Positions 36,126 through 45,781 of a stretch of 64,000 bases of DNA are shown piece by piece. How positions within the stretch are numbered: the stretch's first letter is position 1; every line of letters begins with the position of its first letter. The notes under the pieces are model-generated. The model saw only the letters and a program-made list of their open reading frames with translations. It had not been told where the DNA came from and did no database searches. The stretch spans positions 1 to 64,000 of the forward strand of contig JANQGY010000002.1 of NCBI GenBank assembly GCA_028282845.1, written 5' to 3'. The position numbers were made by a program, and so were the translations under genes. The DNA comes from a bacterium. GTDB taxonomy: Bacteria > Fidelibacterota > Marinisomatia > Marinisomatales > JAHJCW01.

Positions 36126-36502
36126 TTCAGGAATACCAGTAATGCCCCGGTTATGAAAGCGAGCAGCCACCAAGTATAGGCATAGCGCGAATATTTATGC
36201 AGTCCATTTGGTACCTCAGCCTCAGCCCCCTCTGAAAGGCGATGACGCCATAATAATATAGCATCAATGAGCATCGCTAACAGCGAGGAATAACCAAGTA
36301 ATCCATGTAAGGTAAAGGCGCTGTTGTCGCTACCGATTATCATAAAGACTGTAGCTGTAATATCGGTAATTATACCGAGAGTAATAAAGATTAATACGAT
36401 ATTGGTTACGTGCTTTTTTTTCTGTTCGGTGAAGATTCCAATTGAGTAGAACAATAGGGCGAATACAACTAGTCGCGTTCCAATAATCAATGATTCGTTC
36501 AT
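36122..36502 (-). CDS. Hypothetical membrane protein, first gene of an overlapping operon
   Basis: A 126-residue protein with four helices ('LIIGTRLVVFALLFYSIGIF', 'IVLIFITLGIITDITATVFMI', 'LHGLLGYSSLLAMLIDAILLW', 'AYTWWLLAFITGALLVFL'). I choose ATG 36502, which has a GGGGAG ribosome site; a TTG start 12 bases earlier is also in frame. The histidine in 'FTLHGLLGY' and in 'LWRHRLSEG' could bind haem, but this is only a thought. It leads the operon 36.5 to 33.2 kb. Confidence 0.72.
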   Translation of the reverse strand: MNESLIIGTRLVVFALLFYSIGIFTEQKKKHVTNIVLIFITLGIITDITATVFMIIGSDNSAFTLHGLLGYSSLLAMLIDAILLWRHRLSEGAEAEVPNGLHKYSRYAYTWWLLAFITGALLVFLK

Positions 36503-36856
36503 GATACTCCCCAATTATTTTAATAATTATTGGCGAGTAATATACAAAAAGACCAATTGTGAGACCCAAACAAATTGCAATTGTCTAAGTAATTAGACTG
36601 TCATTCCGCACAAGTTTACCCACCTCAGATGGACTTGTGTGCAGTGGCGTATGGAAATCTGATATAAATAAAACTAATGTTGCGGACGGAATAATTGAAG
36701 GTATAAAAGGCTGTCAGGAGAATGACTTAATTATCAATTAAACAAGAAAAATTTATTTTATTATCTGTAATTATAATTCTTTACAATAATCGAAAGTTTT
36801 TTTAAAATTTTTATGGAGATAAATTTTATTTTTGATATAAGTCATGTAGGTTGAAT
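36503..36856. other. Divergent intergenic region
   Basis: This 354-base spacer separates the minus-strand operon from the plus-strand lipoprotein gene, so it must hold two promoters. Near 36600-36660 there is a decayed GTCATTCCG-type repeat with ACAAGT...ACTTGT arms. The rest is AT-rich and I find no further gene or clear site. Confidence 0.4.
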
Positions 36857-37234
36857 ATGAAAACACATATTAGGTTAGGGTTAGCATTAGTAGTTACAGT
36901 TGTATTATTGGCTTGTTCGTCAACATTACATTTATATTCAGGACAGCAATATTTTCCTGATGAAGAGTTGGGTACATTGCAAGTTTCTGAACAAATTCAA
37001 ATTTATACTTTCAATGGAAAATATGTACAAAAAACGGTAAAACCTCCGGTGATAAAAGCTTTGCCAGGTAAGCATCGGTTGGAGCTCGCAGTAAATTTAT
37101 CTGAGGATGAAGAAAATGCGATTGAAAGAACCGTTTTTTGGGATGCCGTTGAAGGACGTACATATCAACTAATCGTTTCTGAAACTGCATCTGAAATTGA
37201 CAATGTAAAAATTGTTGATGTAACGGATAATTGA
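36857..37234 (+). CDS. Hypothetical lipoprotein
   Basis: A 125-residue protein starting at ATG 36857 (MKTHIRLGLALVVTVVLLACSS) with lipobox VLLAC, so Cys20 is lipidated. The body has 'YFPDEELGTLQVSEQIQIYTFNGKY' and 'KALPGKHRLELAVNL', a pattern seen in small lipoproteins that contain a PEGA-like beta fold. Function unknown. It has its own promoter region and is followed by a strong hairpin. Confidence 0.72.
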   Translation: MKTHIRLGLALVVTVVLLACSSTLHLYSGQQYFPDEELGTLQVSEQIQIYTFNGKYVQKTVKPPVIKALPGKHRLELAVNLSEDEENAIERTVFWDAVEGRTYQLIVSETASEIDNVKIVDVTDN

Positions 37235-37269
37235 TGTAAATTATTCAATAACTTACCAATCAATTGTCA

Positions 37270-37293
37270 TTCACCCCGCTTAGACGGGGTGAA
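37270..37293. terminator. Hairpin between convergent genes
   Basis: A perfect 9-bp stem (TTCACCCCG / CGGGGTGAA) with loop CTTAGA, located between the lipoprotein gene and the convergent cytochrome b561 gene. No T-tract follows on either strand, so it could be a weak bidirectional terminator or a REP-like palindrome. Confidence 0.5.
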
Positions 37294-37356
37294 TCCATAA
37301 TACTTAAATTGTTGCTATTATTGAGGTAGTAACTTGATCGTTGCCCTTTTACATAC

Positions 37357-37887
37357 CTATAATATTCTTTTTAAAGTGTTTTCTTTGTTGGTAATCCAAT
37401 GTTTCAATACGCCGCCAATGTGCATCAATATTAATACTGCCAATACCAAATACAGTAATTTATGTACTTGCGCAGGCACATTCTCGATAATTGCAGGATA
37501 TAGGCTTACATCATTTGCTTGAACTGCTTCCCAAACTCCTGTTGTGACATTAGTGACCAATCCTGAAATCGCCATAATTATTATTACGAAATAAAAGGAA
37601 TTATGTATAAAAATTATTAGTTTGTCATTCCACTTACTGCCCGTTTTAAGGTTAGCCGGTCTTTCGTGTTTAAAATATAGAAATACTCGGAAAAGTGTTA
37701 ATAATAAAAGTACCAAGCCAATAATATTATGAGTCTTTTGTAAAGCCAGTTTATCGGCACTTATTTCCATTTCACTCATTTTTAAACCGATCGGAATTAT
37801 AACGAAAATTCCAATTGCCGTTAACCAATGTACGATCCGGGTTGCAAGACTATACTTAACACTAAGATCATTTTTTATTTCTGCCAT
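37357..37887 (-). CDS. Cytochrome b561-family membrane protein
   Basis: A 176-residue four-helix membrane protein with the haem-ligand histidines in expected places: 'ATRIVHWLTAIGIFVIIPIG', 'LQKTHNIIGLVLLLL', 'QVHKLLYLVLAVLILMHIGGVLKHW'. It carries two b haems and moves electrons from quinol, to reduce superoxide (CybB type) or a partner reductase. I start at ATG 37887, 5 bases after AGGAGG; GTG one codon earlier is possible. Confidence 0.9.
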   Translation of the reverse strand: MAEIKNDLSVKYSLATRIVHWLTAIGIFVIIPIGLKMSEMEISADKLALQKTHNIIGLVLLLLTLFRVFLYFKHERPANLKTGSKWNDKLIIFIHNSFYFVIIIMAISGLVTNVTTGVWEAVQANDVSLYPAIIENVPAQVHKLLYLVLAVLILMHIGGVLKHWITNKENTLKRIL

Positions 37888-38159
37888 CACATCCTCCTTT
37901 CGGTTTTAAACACTAATTATGGTATTGATCACATATATGAAAATATTATCATTTAATATAATATTGATCTCTATCTAATTCCACTACAATAAATATATAA
38001 ACTACCACTCAATTGTAATAATCCCGCATAGGCAGGGAAAACTATTATCTTTAATATTAAAGAATATATCTAACCGTTAGGCAGTTATTCATGTAGAAAT
38101 TAGGTTGTTGTATCAGGATTATAATTACGCAGTAAAAGCAGATAGAAATTACATACTTA

Positions 38160-39149
38160 TTATTTGGAATCGCCTGTAGATGCAGAAATAGCTTCCTCTT
38201 CAGCAGTATCTTCTGATTTTTCAGGTAATAAAAATGATTTACTTCTTTCTATCATAAGTTGACGGTTTGAGAACTCCTTTGATTCAAGCACAATTTGTTT
38301 AGTTAATGTACTCCTAAGTATAATGTCCTCAATATTATATAAAATCCCTCTTTTTAATATCTCAGCTGTCTCTTTATTAATTACCTTCTTTTTACCTGCT
38401 TCATTAATTTTATCAATTACGGTCACTGATTTTTCTATATCACTTAAATCTCTTCTGTATTTATATGAGTGATTATTTGATATGCGATCCCACATTTGTT
38501 TAAATACTTGGGCTATCAATTTACTAGCTTTTTTAGGTAGCTTTATTGTTATATTAATATCACTTCCACTATCCAGCAGTAGTATTGTTGGATAATATTC
38601 AAAATTTACATTTTCAATTTTTTCAAACAAAATGTATACATTATTTAAAAGGTCTTCAAGGGATTGAGTTATTTTAGTGAATTTTGTGAGATTAATTTTA
38701 TCATCATCGACAATCTGAAGTATTAATGTTTCCTCACCAAAAGCATCAATTATATTTATCGCCTCTTCATTGAAAAAATCTTTTTCATCAAATAATAAGC
38801 TTTTTAATATTTCATTTATTGATAGTATAGTTGTATGAAATGTTAGAAACATGTTCATTCTATTATTACTCAATAATGTAGCTCTTTGATTGTTGGCAGC
38901 AGTACTAATGAATTGTATTAAATGTGAAAAAAATTGTGTTTCGTACACATCAGCCGCTTTGAACTGATTGAATATTTTTGATTTGTCATGATTGGCCATA
39001 GCCTGATCAAAGCCAGCTTTACTATTTACTAATAAATTTAGTAATTGATTCTTGTCTATCTGTCCTTTTGATAATATTTCAACAATTTCATTAGACTTTA
39101 ACTCTTGAATAATCGCTATAATATTATTTCTTAACTCGATTCTTTGCAT
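38160..39149 (-). CDS. Hypothetical alpha-helical cytoplasmic protein
   Basis: A 329-residue protein with no signal peptide or membrane segment, predicted mostly helical ('LRNNIIAIIQELKSNEIVEILSKGQ', 'FLTFHTTILSINEILKSLLF'). It ends in an acidic tail ('SEDTAEEEAISASTGDSK'). I recognise no domain. It is the next gene after nrdJ on the same strand with a 22-base gap, so they could be co-transcribed, but no functional link is apparent. Confidence 0.65.
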   Translation of the reverse strand: MQRIELRNNIIAIIQELKSNEIVEILSKGQIDKNQLLNLLVNSKAGFDQAMANHDKSKIFNQFKAADVYETQFFSHLIQFISTAANNQRATLLSNNRMNMFLTFHTTILSINEILKSLLFDEKDFFNEEAINIIDAFGEETLILQIVDDDKINLTKFTKITQSLEDLLNNVYILFEKIENVNFEYYPTILLLDSGSDINITIKLPKKASKLIAQVFKQMWDRISNNHSYKYRRDLSDIEKSVTVIDKINEAGKKKVINKETAEILKRGILYNIEDIILRSTLTKQIVLESKEFSNRQLMIERSKSFLLPEKSEDTAEEEAISASTGDSK

Positions 39150-39171
39150 TTTCTAAATTATTGGAATAATT

Positions 39172-41661
39172 TTAATCACACTTCGAAAAACCGCAACCGG
39201 TACAGGTAACACAGCCGGCTTCATGGCGCACGGGTCCGCCGCAGTCCGGGCAGGTCTTAATATTCTTTAGGGTAAAGTCCTTTACGTTGGGTTGTTGTTC
39301 TTCGGTTTCGGTCGCCATGGTGAACTGCAGATGTTCATCTTCACCGTTGCCGCCTTTGATCTCGCGACCGCGTTCCTTGAGGTAATCCTCAAGGGCTTTC
39401 CCGATGGCGTCGGGGGTGGAGAGGATCAGCCGTCCGCTTTCCCAATTGGGGCTTGGTCCGCTAATGCCTTTCAATTGTTTTACAATGGATTTGGGATCAA
39501 TGCCGGAGCGCAGTGCCAATGAAATAAGTCGGCTGATCGCTTCACTTTGGGCAGCGGCGTGTCCGCCCGCTTTGCCGATAGCAGTGAACACCTCGCACAT
39601 CCCTTTTTCATCTTCATTGATGGTGATGTACAGGGTTCCCTCACCGGTGCGAATGCGGCGGGTAACGCCTTGGGTCATCGCCGGTCTTAAGCGCGGACCG
39701 GGGCTGACTTGCGGTAATTCTTCGGTCTGAACCTCAGGTTGGCTTTCGAGTTGGGCATCTTCAATTTCGATCTGCGGTTCGGCAGTGGTTTCCTCTACTG
39801 CCTGTTCGGCAACCTTGGGTTTGTCTTCCTTTTCTTCGGTTATCAAGATGCCTTCGCGGGAGCCTTCCCGATAAACTGTGATGCCTTTCAAGCCGGCTTT
39901 GTAAGCCGTGGTATAGATGTCCGCCACCGTTTCCACCGGCGTATCTTCCGCCAAGTTCACGGTGGAACTGATCGAACTGTCAATATATTTTTGCACGATG
40001 CCCTGCATCTTCATGCGGAAATAGGGATCAATGTTATGTGCTGTAACAATGTGATCGGGCAGGTTCTCATCATCGCCAAACAATTTCTTAATTGTAGGGT
40101 GCACAACCTTATATTCGTCAAAAGTGCGGCCATAACCGTCGTTGCGCTTCACGCGGCGTTTGTAGCTCGTTTCAAAGATCGGTTCAATTCCGCTCGTTAC
40201 GCGGGCGACAATGGCGCCGCTGCCGGTTGGTGCTACCGTGCTGATAGTGGAATTACGAATACCGGTTTTTTCAATATCATCACGAATATGTTTCGGCAAG
40301 TTCTTTACAAATTTACTTTTCTTGTAACCGCTCCATTTAAAATTGGGGAAACTGCCTTTTTCCTGCGCTAACTGCACGCTTGTTTCATAAGCTTTGTTGC
40401 GGAATATTTCCATTACCTGATCAACGGTTTGGAGACCATCTTCGCTGTCATACTTGATGCCCATTTTGACGAGCATATCACCCAATCCGAGTATGCCCAA
40501 ACCGATGCGGCGGTCATTAATGGCATTCTCTTTTTGGATGTCTAAGGCGTGGCGCTCCAAATTATAATCCACTACATTATCCAAGAAGCGCGTGGCAATT
40601 CCAACTGTTTCTTTAAATTCCTCGATCATGAAATTGCCTTCGGCGTCAACAAAGCGTTCCAAGTTAATGGCGCCCAAATTGCAGCAGCCGCCGTTGGGCA
40701 AGGGCTGCTCGGCACAGGGATTGGTTGATACTAAGGGCGAGCAATATTCGGCATTGTGATATTCCCGCATCGTATCCCAGAATAATAGTCCGGGCTCCGC
40801 GCTGTTGTGGGCGGCTTGGACAATTTTGTCCCAGAGCTCTTTGGCGTTTATTGTTTGATAGACTGTGCCGCCCCAACGGAGGTCAAAAGATGTATCTTTT
40901 TCAACAGCGCGCATAAACTCGTGTGTAAGTTGAACGGAGATGTTTGAATATTTGACCATGTTTACATCGCTATTCTTGATCTCAATAAATTTTTCTATGT
41001 CGGGATGGTCAACCCGCATGGTCTGCATATTGGCTCCGCGCCGGCCATGCTGCGCGATGGTATTCGTGTTCTCGCTAAATAAATTCATAAATCCTACCGG
41101 ACCGCAGCTTTCACCGCCGGTTCCGCCGATGGCATCGCCCGAGGGGCGTAATATTGAAAGGTCGTGTCCGCAGCCGCCACCGTATTTGTAGGTCAACGCT
41201 TCGTCCTGAATTGCCTGATAAATAGCCTTGATCGAATCCGATTCGATGGCAACCACATAACAATTATTCAGCGTTGATTTGATGTCATCGCGCCCGGCGC
41301 CGTGCATGATGCGACCGCCGGGAACAAATCTAAAATCTTCTAAAATGGAGAAGAATTGGGCTTCCCAATGTTCTTTTGATTGCGGGGTTTTCTCGACACT
41401 CGCCATCGCTTTAGCGGTGCGCTGCCAAAGCTCATAGGGATGGTTCTCGTCCGGCGTTAGATATTTATTTTTAAGGACGTCGGCACCAAGCGTATCGTCG
41501 GTATAATATTGGTCAATACGGAATTGTGCGGGAATAAAATCTTCGGGTTGTTCAATAAATCCTTTATCAAAAGTCTGTATCCCATCATCGGTTATATTGG
41601 TTTTTATATTTTCCACCTCCGGTTGTGCAACCGGAAATTCCAGCTTTAAGTGTTCTGCCAT
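39172..41661 (-). CDS. nrdJ: Adenosylcobalamin-dependent ribonucleoside-diphosphate reductase (class II)
   Basis: An 829-residue class II ribonucleotide reductase that makes deoxyribonucleotides using B12 as radical source. Seen are 'RFVPGGRIMHGAG', 'NNCYVVAIESDS', 'LSILRPSGDAIGGTGGESCG', the active-site 'STNPCAEQPLPNGGCCNLG' (radical Cys and Glu) and 'NSTISTVAPTGSGA'. A proline/acid-rich linker (about 625-690) leads to a domain with 'AAAQSEAISRLISLALRSG'. The end, 'CPDCGGPVRHEAGCVTCTGCGFSKCD', is a cysteine-rich tail that probably binds zinc and helps re-reduce the active site. There is no NrdAB in the window. Confidence 0.96.
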   Translation of the reverse strand: MAEHLKLEFPVAQPEVENIKTNITDDGIQTFDKGFIEQPEDFIPAQFRIDQYYTDDTLGADVLKNKYLTPDENHPYELWQRTAKAMASVEKTPQSKEHWEAQFFSILEDFRFVPGGRIMHGAGRDDIKSTLNNCYVVAIESDSIKAIYQAIQDEALTYKYGGGCGHDLSILRPSGDAIGGTGGESCGPVGFMNLFSENTNTIAQHGRRGANMQTMRVDHPDIEKFIEIKNSDVNMVKYSNISVQLTHEFMRAVEKDTSFDLRWGGTVYQTINAKELWDKIVQAAHNSAEPGLLFWDTMREYHNAEYCSPLVSTNPCAEQPLPNGGCCNLGAINLERFVDAEGNFMIEEFKETVGIATRFLDNVVDYNLERHALDIQKENAINDRRIGLGILGLGDMLVKMGIKYDSEDGLQTVDQVMEIFRNKAYETSVQLAQEKGSFPNFKWSGYKKSKFVKNLPKHIRDDIEKTGIRNSTISTVAPTGSGAIVARVTSGIEPIFETSYKRRVKRNDGYGRTFDEYKVVHPTIKKLFGDDENLPDHIVTAHNIDPYFRMKMQGIVQKYIDSSISSTVNLAEDTPVETVADIYTTAYKAGLKGITVYREGSREGILITEEKEDKPKVAEQAVEETTAEPQIEIEDAQLESQPEVQTEELPQVSPGPRLRPAMTQGVTRRIRTGEGTLYITINEDEKGMCEVFTAIGKAGGHAAAQSEAISRLISLALRSGIDPKSIVKQLKGISGPSPNWESGRLILSTPDAIGKALEDYLKERGREIKGGNGEDEHLQFTMATETEEQQPNVKDFTLKNIKTCPDCGGPVRHEAGCVTCTGCGFSKCD

Positions 41662-42144
41662 TTATGTTCCTGCAATACGCTATTCCGTTTTAGTTGTTAC
41701 TATTTATAATTCCGCAATAAGTTGGCAAGTGAAAGCTTCTTATTTTGATTGGTTGGCTCAATAAATCTATTTATAACCTAAAATGATTGTCAACAGAAAA
41801 AGTGAAAACACCGGAATCGCCGACGGTAAAAAAGTTGCATTTAAAAGTTTTCCATAAGTTATCAACAAAGTGAAAAACAAAAATCATCAATTATTCAATT
41901 AGCATCAATTTATCCGCTTTGATGAAATATATTATTGAAAATGTCTCTAAATGTTGATAATAATATATTTAGAAAATTCAATGAAATGATGATACTAATA
42001 GGTATGAAAGATGTTAATTTTAACCCGCAAATGCGGGTCTGCCTGGGGCAGATAAATGTAGTTTTTGCGCGATTGTAATTATTTATTGCGGGTTCCGTTC
42101 ACACATCTACGCTAAAGCTACGATGTGTAAAATGGTAGAAATTT
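41662..42144. other. Long spacer between nrdJ and tRNA-Gly
   Basis: I find no gene in these 483 bases. They hold the nrdJ promoter (minus strand) and, at 42024-42052, two adjacent GC-rich hairpins (CCCGC-AAAT-GCGGG and TCTGCC-TGG-GGCAGA) that look like a REP-type repeat. Near 42093-42120 there is an ACACATC...GATGTGT stem shortly before the tRNA. I looked for a cobalamin riboswitch in front of nrdJ and did not see a B12 box. Confidence 0.45.
42024..42052. repeat. Tandem GC-rich palindromes (REP-like)
   Basis: Two hairpins back to back: CCCGC-AAAT-GCGGG then TCTGCC-TGG-GGCAGA. They are conspicuously GC-rich inside an AT-rich spacer. Confidence 0.5.
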
Positions 42145-42215
42145 GCGGGTGTAGTTCAATGGTAGAACACCAGTTTCCCAAGCTGGGTACGAGGGTTCGA
42201 TTCCCTTCACCCGCT
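42145..42215 (+). tRNA. tRNA-Gly (anticodon CCC)
   Basis: A full cloverleaf: acceptor GCGGGTG / CACCCGC, D-arm GTTC-AATGGTA-GAAC, anticodon stem CCAGT / GCTGG (one G-U pair) with loop TTCCCAA giving anticodon CCC, and T-arm GAGGG-TTCGATT-CCCTT. The discriminator base is T and CCA is not encoded. It reads GGG codons. Confidence 0.96.
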
Positions 42216-42470
42216 CAAATCCCGATGTTGAATCGAACATCTGAATTTATCATGCCTGTTTTATAAGTAAAGATTAATGTTGCAAGTTGCAACAATTTGT
42301 ATCATAATTGCACATCGTAAATAATTAATTCCAAACTATAAATGTAGCAATAATAGTATGTTATGTGTTTGGTATGGTTTTTGTAATCAAGAGTAGCGGG
42401 GAGCAAATACGCATTTAGCATGGAATTAAGATTTGACAAAATTTGTTCATATAAAAGAAGGGACGCAGCA

Positions 42471-42854
42471 ATGTCTGAAAAAGGTTTCACATTAATTGAA
42501 ATGATCATTACAATTTCAATAATCGGGATATTAGCCGGTGTGGCTATTCCGGTACTTGTCACAATAACCGATGATGCTCATCAGGCCAATATGGATGGAG
42601 TAGAGGGCAATTTGAATAGTTCCATAATTCTTAATGCGTCGGAACAATACATGACTAACGGTGAGTTTATCTATCCCAATGAAAATGAAGTTACGATTGC
42701 CAATATGATCGAAGGCGGCTCAATTGACAATTGGAAAGACCTTGGTGGCGGAATATGGCAGTATGAGCCGACCGGCGGTACCTTGGCTTACTCGCAAACC
42801 GGCGGTGGTAAAAGCTACAATATCACAAAGATATATTCCGATGATAGCGGTTAA
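42471..42854 (+). CDS. Type IV pilin / pseudopilin-like protein
   Basis: A 127-residue protein starting at ATG 42471 behind a GAAGGGA ribosome site. The prepilin signal MSEKG|FTLIE is classical: cleavage after Gly5, N-methylated Phe, Glu at +5, then the hydrophobic helix 'MIITISIIGILAGVAIPVLV'. The small globular domain ('ANMDGVEGNLNSSIILNASEQYM', 'GGIWQYEPTGGTLAYSQTGGG') looks like minor pilins or type II secretion pseudopilins. No other pilus genes are nearby. Confidence 0.9.
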   Translation: MSEKGFTLIEMIITISIIGILAGVAIPVLVTITDDAHQANMDGVEGNLNSSIILNASEQYMTNGEFIYPNENEVTIANMIEGGSIDNWKDLGGGIWQYEPTGGTLAYSQTGGGKSYNITKIYSDDSG

Positions 42855-42880
42855 AGTGGATTGCTAAACTTGATCTAATA

Positions 42881-44335
42881 TTAATATATAACTATTACAC
42901 CCCGCTCCTGTAAGATCGGGATGTAAGTATTCAAAGACATTTCATTCAGCGGATTATTGTACAATAATACATAATCACCATTACTCAGTCCCCAATTATT
43001 AAGCAAGGGCAGAATATCTGAGATATTATTATCACCGAGATCAATCTCGGTAATTTTATATAAAAATCCCAATGCGGTAAGATCGGAAATTAAATTGTTA
43101 CTCAGTTTAAGTCTGCGGAGTTCGGCAAGGTTGGCAAGCGAGTCAATATTTGATAAACTGCTGTTGTTCATAATCAGATTTACCAAATTGGGTAAATTAG
43201 TAATTGAATTAAGATTTACCGTTGGTGTATTGGTTAGGTACAGGGTTTTGAGACTATCCAAATTGTTCAGATCATTAAAATCAAATTGCGCTAAATCCGC
43301 CAATTCTAAAGTTTCCAAACTATCGAGCCCGTTAATTGGTGAAAAATTAACAATTGGATTTCCGCTTAATCTTAAATACCGCAGATTTGGTAGGCTTGTC
43401 AGAGCTGTTAAATCATTGATCATATTATAACCAAGCGATAGGTTCTCCAATCTCGTCATGTTCTCCAAATCCGACAGGTCTTCGATATAATTATTAGAGA
43501 TATCAAGCGATTCTAAACTTCTGAAAAACCGTAGGTGAGTCAGATCATTGATTTCATTATTATCCAATTTTAAATCAACTATTCCTCTCAAGTTATAATA
43601 AAATGGGATCAGGTCGGAGATACTGTTCTCGCCAAGGTCAAGAGTGTCTAAATTGTGGCAAAATTCAATTCCGTAAATATTTGAGATAGTGCGGTTGCGC
43701 GCGCTAATATTAGTTAGCGCCGCTAAATCCGAACTGAGGATCGGCGCCGTAGGTTTGTTCAGATGTTCACGGATTACATTTTCAAAATTAGCATCAACAA
43801 AATTGACTGCACCGGGATTTGCGGGAACTGCATTCGAATATAATTCAACTCCCCGCGCCTGCAAAAGCGGGATGTATTCCAAAATTGATTTATCATTCAA
43901 CGGATTGTCGTAAAGCTGGACAACATCTTCACCTATTCCTATTCCGCTATTATCAATCAAAGGTGAAATATCCTCAACCTGATTATATTGCAGATCAACA
44001 TTTTCAAGCAGTACAAGATTTGCCAACTGATCAATATGGGCAATGTTATTATTAGAAAAGAAGAGATTATGTAAACCGCTGCAATGTTCAATACCGGATA
44101 TATCACTGATCTCGCGACCGCTGCCATCCAAATTACTGATTTCCCATAAGTCTTGATTTGTGATTTTTCCGGTTGGAATCTCAAGTGTTTCGCGGATCAA
44201 TTCTTCAAAATTAGGATCAACAAAAGTTACCTCGAAAGGTTCGATTTCTTCCTCAGCCGGATTAACATCGCAGGTTGCGATAAAAACCATTAATGTTATG
44301 AAGAATACTGCGAATATGATTCTTTTGATCAGCAT
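42881..44335 (-). CDS. Leucine-rich-repeat (internalin-type) surface protein, probable lipoprotein
   Basis: A 484-residue protein. I start at ATG 44335 (MLIKRIIFAVFFITLMVFIATC), giving a signal peptide with a weak lipobox at Cys22. At least twelve 22-residue SDS22-type repeats follow, e.g. 'LDTLDLGENSISDLIPF', 'LESLDISNNYIEDLSDL', 'LENLSLGYNMINDLTAL'. It has an internal duplication: 'FVDPNFEELIRETLEIPTGKI' is repeated as 'FVDANFENVIREHLNKPTAPI', and 'VQLYDNPLNDKSILEYIPLLQARGVELY'-type ends recur at the C-terminus. It probably binds proteins outside the cell. Confidence 0.85.
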   Translation of the reverse strand: MLIKRIIFAVFFITLMVFIATCDVNPAEEEIEPFEVTFVDPNFEELIRETLEIPTGKITNQDLWEISNLDGSGREISDISGIEHCSGLHNLFFSNNNIAHIDQLANLVLLENVDLQYNQVEDISPLIDNSGIGIGEDVVQLYDNPLNDKSILEYIPLLQARGVELYSNAVPANPGAVNFVDANFENVIREHLNKPTAPILSSDLAALTNISARNRTISNIYGIEFCHNLDTLDLGENSISDLIPFYYNLRGIVDLKLDNNEINDLTHLRFFRSLESLDISNNYIEDLSDLENMTRLENLSLGYNMINDLTALTSLPNLRYLRLSGNPIVNFSPINGLDSLETLELADLAQFDFNDLNNLDSLKTLYLTNTPTVNLNSITNLPNLVNLIMNNSSLSNIDSLANLAELRRLKLSNNLISDLTALGFLYKITEIDLGDNNISDILPLLNNWGLSNGDYVLLYNNPLNEMSLNTYIPILQERGVIVIY

Positions 44336-44458
44336 GAATTCAAATATGTTTACCTGAAACAATAATACAATTTGAGCTAAAATTACAAGCTGAAAAGTAT
44401 TCATAGCTATTTAATACTTAACACATTAATTAAATTAACCGATTGAAATTTTTGAATA

Positions 44459-45781
44459 ATGAATAAAAATCTTCCATTGGTAGCAATTGTCGGTCGTCCG
44501 AATGTTGGCAAATCCACATTTTTCAACCGTATGATCAAATCGCGCAAGGCGATAGTTGACGCGCAGGAAGGAATTACGCGTGATCGCATTTACGGGCAAA
44601 TGGAGTGGTCCGGGCACAAGATTAATATTGTTGACACCGGTGGTTTTATTCCCGATGAAGCCGATGTATTCAACAAAGCGATTCGCCAACAAATAAAAGA
44701 TGCCATTGCGGAATCTGACCTCATTGTATTTATTGTGGACGGCCGGGAAGATATAACGGGGAGTGATCGGCAAATTGGACAGTTGATCCATGACAGCGGC
44801 AAAGCTTGTATTTTGGTCCTCAATAAATGCGATCATCCCGGCTACGATGAGAATTTGTATCAATGGTATGAGCTCGGACTTAACACAATAATTCCCATTT
44901 CTGCTCTAAGCGGACGTTCCACCGGCGACCTTTTGGAAATAATAATTCAAAAATTGGATGTTAAAAAGCAACACACTGAAATTATTGATAATGACGGAGT
45001 GCGTATCGCAATTGTCGGAATGCCGAACGTTGGGAAATCGTCATTAACCAATGCGTTGCTTCAAAAGGAGCAAAGTATTGTAACACCAATTGCGGGGACA
45101 ACAAGAGACTCGATTGACAGTCAGTTGGTTTGGTACGGCAGGAATATCACGCTTGTAGATACCGCCGGAATACGCAAGCAAGCCAAGGTTACGGAATCGG
45201 TAGAATATTATAGTGTTGTGCGTGCCAAGCAAGCTGCCGAGTCGGCTGATGTAGTATTGGTAGTGATTGATGCTGAAAAAGGTTTTTGTCATCAGGACAA
45301 GACAATTACCGATTATGTCATCAAATTGGGCAAAGGATTGGTATTGCTTGTAAATAAATGGGATTTGATCGAAAAGGATTCGAGCACAATGTCTGAGTAT
45401 ATACGCACCATCTCAGGAAGGTTTAAATTGTTAAATCATTATCCGATTTTATTCATTTCAGCCTTAACACGACAGCGAGTTTCCAAGGTATTGGATATCG
45501 CTTGGAAAGTATCTGAAAGCCGCCGAAATAAATTCAGTACAAAGGAATTGAATGCCTGGTTGGAAAAAGCCGTTACAGCCCATCCCGTGCCGGCTAATCA
45601 GGGTAAAGCTATCAAATTAAAATTTATTACGCAGGTCCATGCGCGTCCGCCGGTATTTGCGATTTTCAGTAATCACCCCAAACTTATTTCAACTTCATAC
45701 CGCAGATATTTGGAAAATGAATTATATAGTTCATTCAATCTTAACGGTGTGCCGATCAAATTATCGTTCAGAAATAATTGA
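44459..45781 (+). CDS. der: GTPase Der (EngA), ribosome assembly
   Basis: A 440-residue protein with two tandem GTPase domains: G1 motifs 'VGRPNVGKSTFFN' and 'VGMPNVGKSSLTN', G3 'DTGGF' and 'DTAGIRK', G4 'NKCD' and 'NKWD'. A C-terminal KH-like domain ('HARPPVFAIFSNHPKLISTSY') follows. Der is essential for 50S subunit maturation. Its stop overlaps the next start (TTGA). Confidence 0.97.
   Translation: MNKNLPLVAIVGRPNVGKSTFFNRMIKSRKAIVDAQEGITRDRIYGQMEWSGHKINIVDTGGFIPDEADVFNKAIRQQIKDAIAESDLIVFIVDGREDITGSDRQIGQLIHDSGKACILVLNKCDHPGYDENLYQWYELGLNTIIPISALSGRSTGDLLEIIIQKLDVKKQHTEIIDNDGVRIAIVGMPNVGKSSLTNALLQKEQSIVTPIAGTTRDSIDSQLVWYGRNITLVDTAGIRKQAKVTESVEYYSVVRAKQAAESADVVLVVIDAEKGFCHQDKTITDYVIKLGKGLVLLVNKWDLIEKDSSTMSEYIRTISGRFKLLNHYPILFISALTRQRVSKVLDIAWKVSESRRNKFSTKELNAWLEKAVTAHPVPANQGKAIKLKFITQVHARPPVFAIFSNHPKLISTSYRRYLENELYSSFNLNGVPIKLSFRNN

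Noticed and set aside
39739..40371. A 210-codon open frame antisense to nrdJ
   Set aside because: It mirrors the codon bias of nrdJ, has no ribosome site and resembles no protein.
41662..42144. Cobalamin riboswitch in front of nrdJ
   Set aside because: I looked for a B12 box and its flanking helices on the minus strand and found only REP-like hairpins.
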